NCBI GenBank assembly: GCA_902489775.1
Contig: CABUBH010000017.1
Span: 1 to 40,744, forward strand
DNA length: 40,744 bases
Direction: 5' to 3'
Source of the DNA: an uncultured Collinsella sp.
GTDB taxonomy: Bacteria; Actinomycetota; Coriobacteriia; Coriobacteriales; Coriobacteriaceae
In this document: positions 40,737-40,744 of the stretch, piece after piece
Layout of the letters: every line of letters begins with the position of its first letter
How positions within the stretch are numbered: position 1 is the first letter of the stretch
The notes under the pieces: model-generated
Database searches by the model: none
Told to the model about the DNA's origin: nothing
Seen by the model: only the letters and a program-made list of their open reading frames with translations
Made by a program: the position numbers and the translations under genes

Positions 40737-40744
40737 CAATCCCG

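Noticed and set aside
1..40744. CRISPR arrays, prophage, intact insertion sequences, rRNA genes
   Set aside because: No regularly spaced repeats, integrase, transposase, phage structural genes or rRNA-like sequence was recognised.

Overview
The window looks like chromosomal DNA of a high-GC Coriobacteriia member, most likely Collinsella or a close relative. I infer this from gene content, codon use rich in G/C at third positions, sigma70-type promoters, CCA-encoding tRNAs, frequent TTG starts, an alpha2beta2-type glycyl-tRNA synthetase and a consolidated aromatic amino acid operon. No database search was possible. Apart from a few intergenic inserts the region reads as core genome. I see no phage, CRISPR array or intact insertion sequence.

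Layout. (1) 1-338: a non-genic left edge with a truncated, frameshifted gene remnant and a degenerate copy of a repeat seen again at 34 kb. (2) 339-4260, minus: glyQ-glyS and a PPDK regulatory protein. (3) 4320-6810, minus: rpsP-khpA-rimM-trmD-lepB, the classic ribosome/tRNA-modification operon but without rplS. (4) 7012-8265, plus: dinB, apparently leaderless. (5) 8365-12358, minus: rplU-rpmA-obgE-nadD-yqeK-rsfS, with its own promoter, an internal terminator before obgE and a strong terminator after rsfS. (6) 12426-22031, minus: the rod-shape/elongasome operon mreB-mreC-mreD-PBP2-rodA, followed by a DUF697-like membrane protein and the TIGR03960/TIGR03936 radical-SAM pair. (7) 22147-28094, minus: a TPR membrane protein, a cyclophilin, a zinc-ribbon membrane protein and a CtpE-like P-type ATPase. 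(8) 28159-28235: tRNA-Arg(CCG).

(9) 28329-37090, plus: one operon aroF-tyrA-aroB-aroA-aroC-pheA-aroE/aroK-aroQ. It encodes every step from E4P+PEP through chorismate to phenylpyruvate and hydroxyphenylpyruvate. It begins with a short leader that combines a -35/-10 promoter, a 20-codon leader ORF starting at the predicted transcription start, and an intrinsic terminator nested inside that ORF, which suggests an attenuator. Two hairpin repeats (REP/BIME-like) sit inside the operon. The aroE-aroK gene is a fusion. The operon ends at a strong terminator.

(10) 37098-37730: a small DUF4869-like gene followed by a 32-nt duplicated remnant of the aroQ 3' end, as if a cassette had been inserted at the end of aroQ. 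(11) 37791-37867: tRNA-Arg(UCU). (12) 37922-40678: a Wzt/Wzm-type polysaccharide ABC exporter (minus) divergent from a family-2 glycosyltransferase (plus), probably the edge of a cell-surface glycan locus continuing to the right.

The most interesting unexplained signals are the aroF leader, the inverted repeat pair inside the aro operon, the aroQ-fragment-bounded DUF4869 cassette, and the two uncharacterised single-span membrane proteins (TPR and zinc-ribbon) upstream of mreB.
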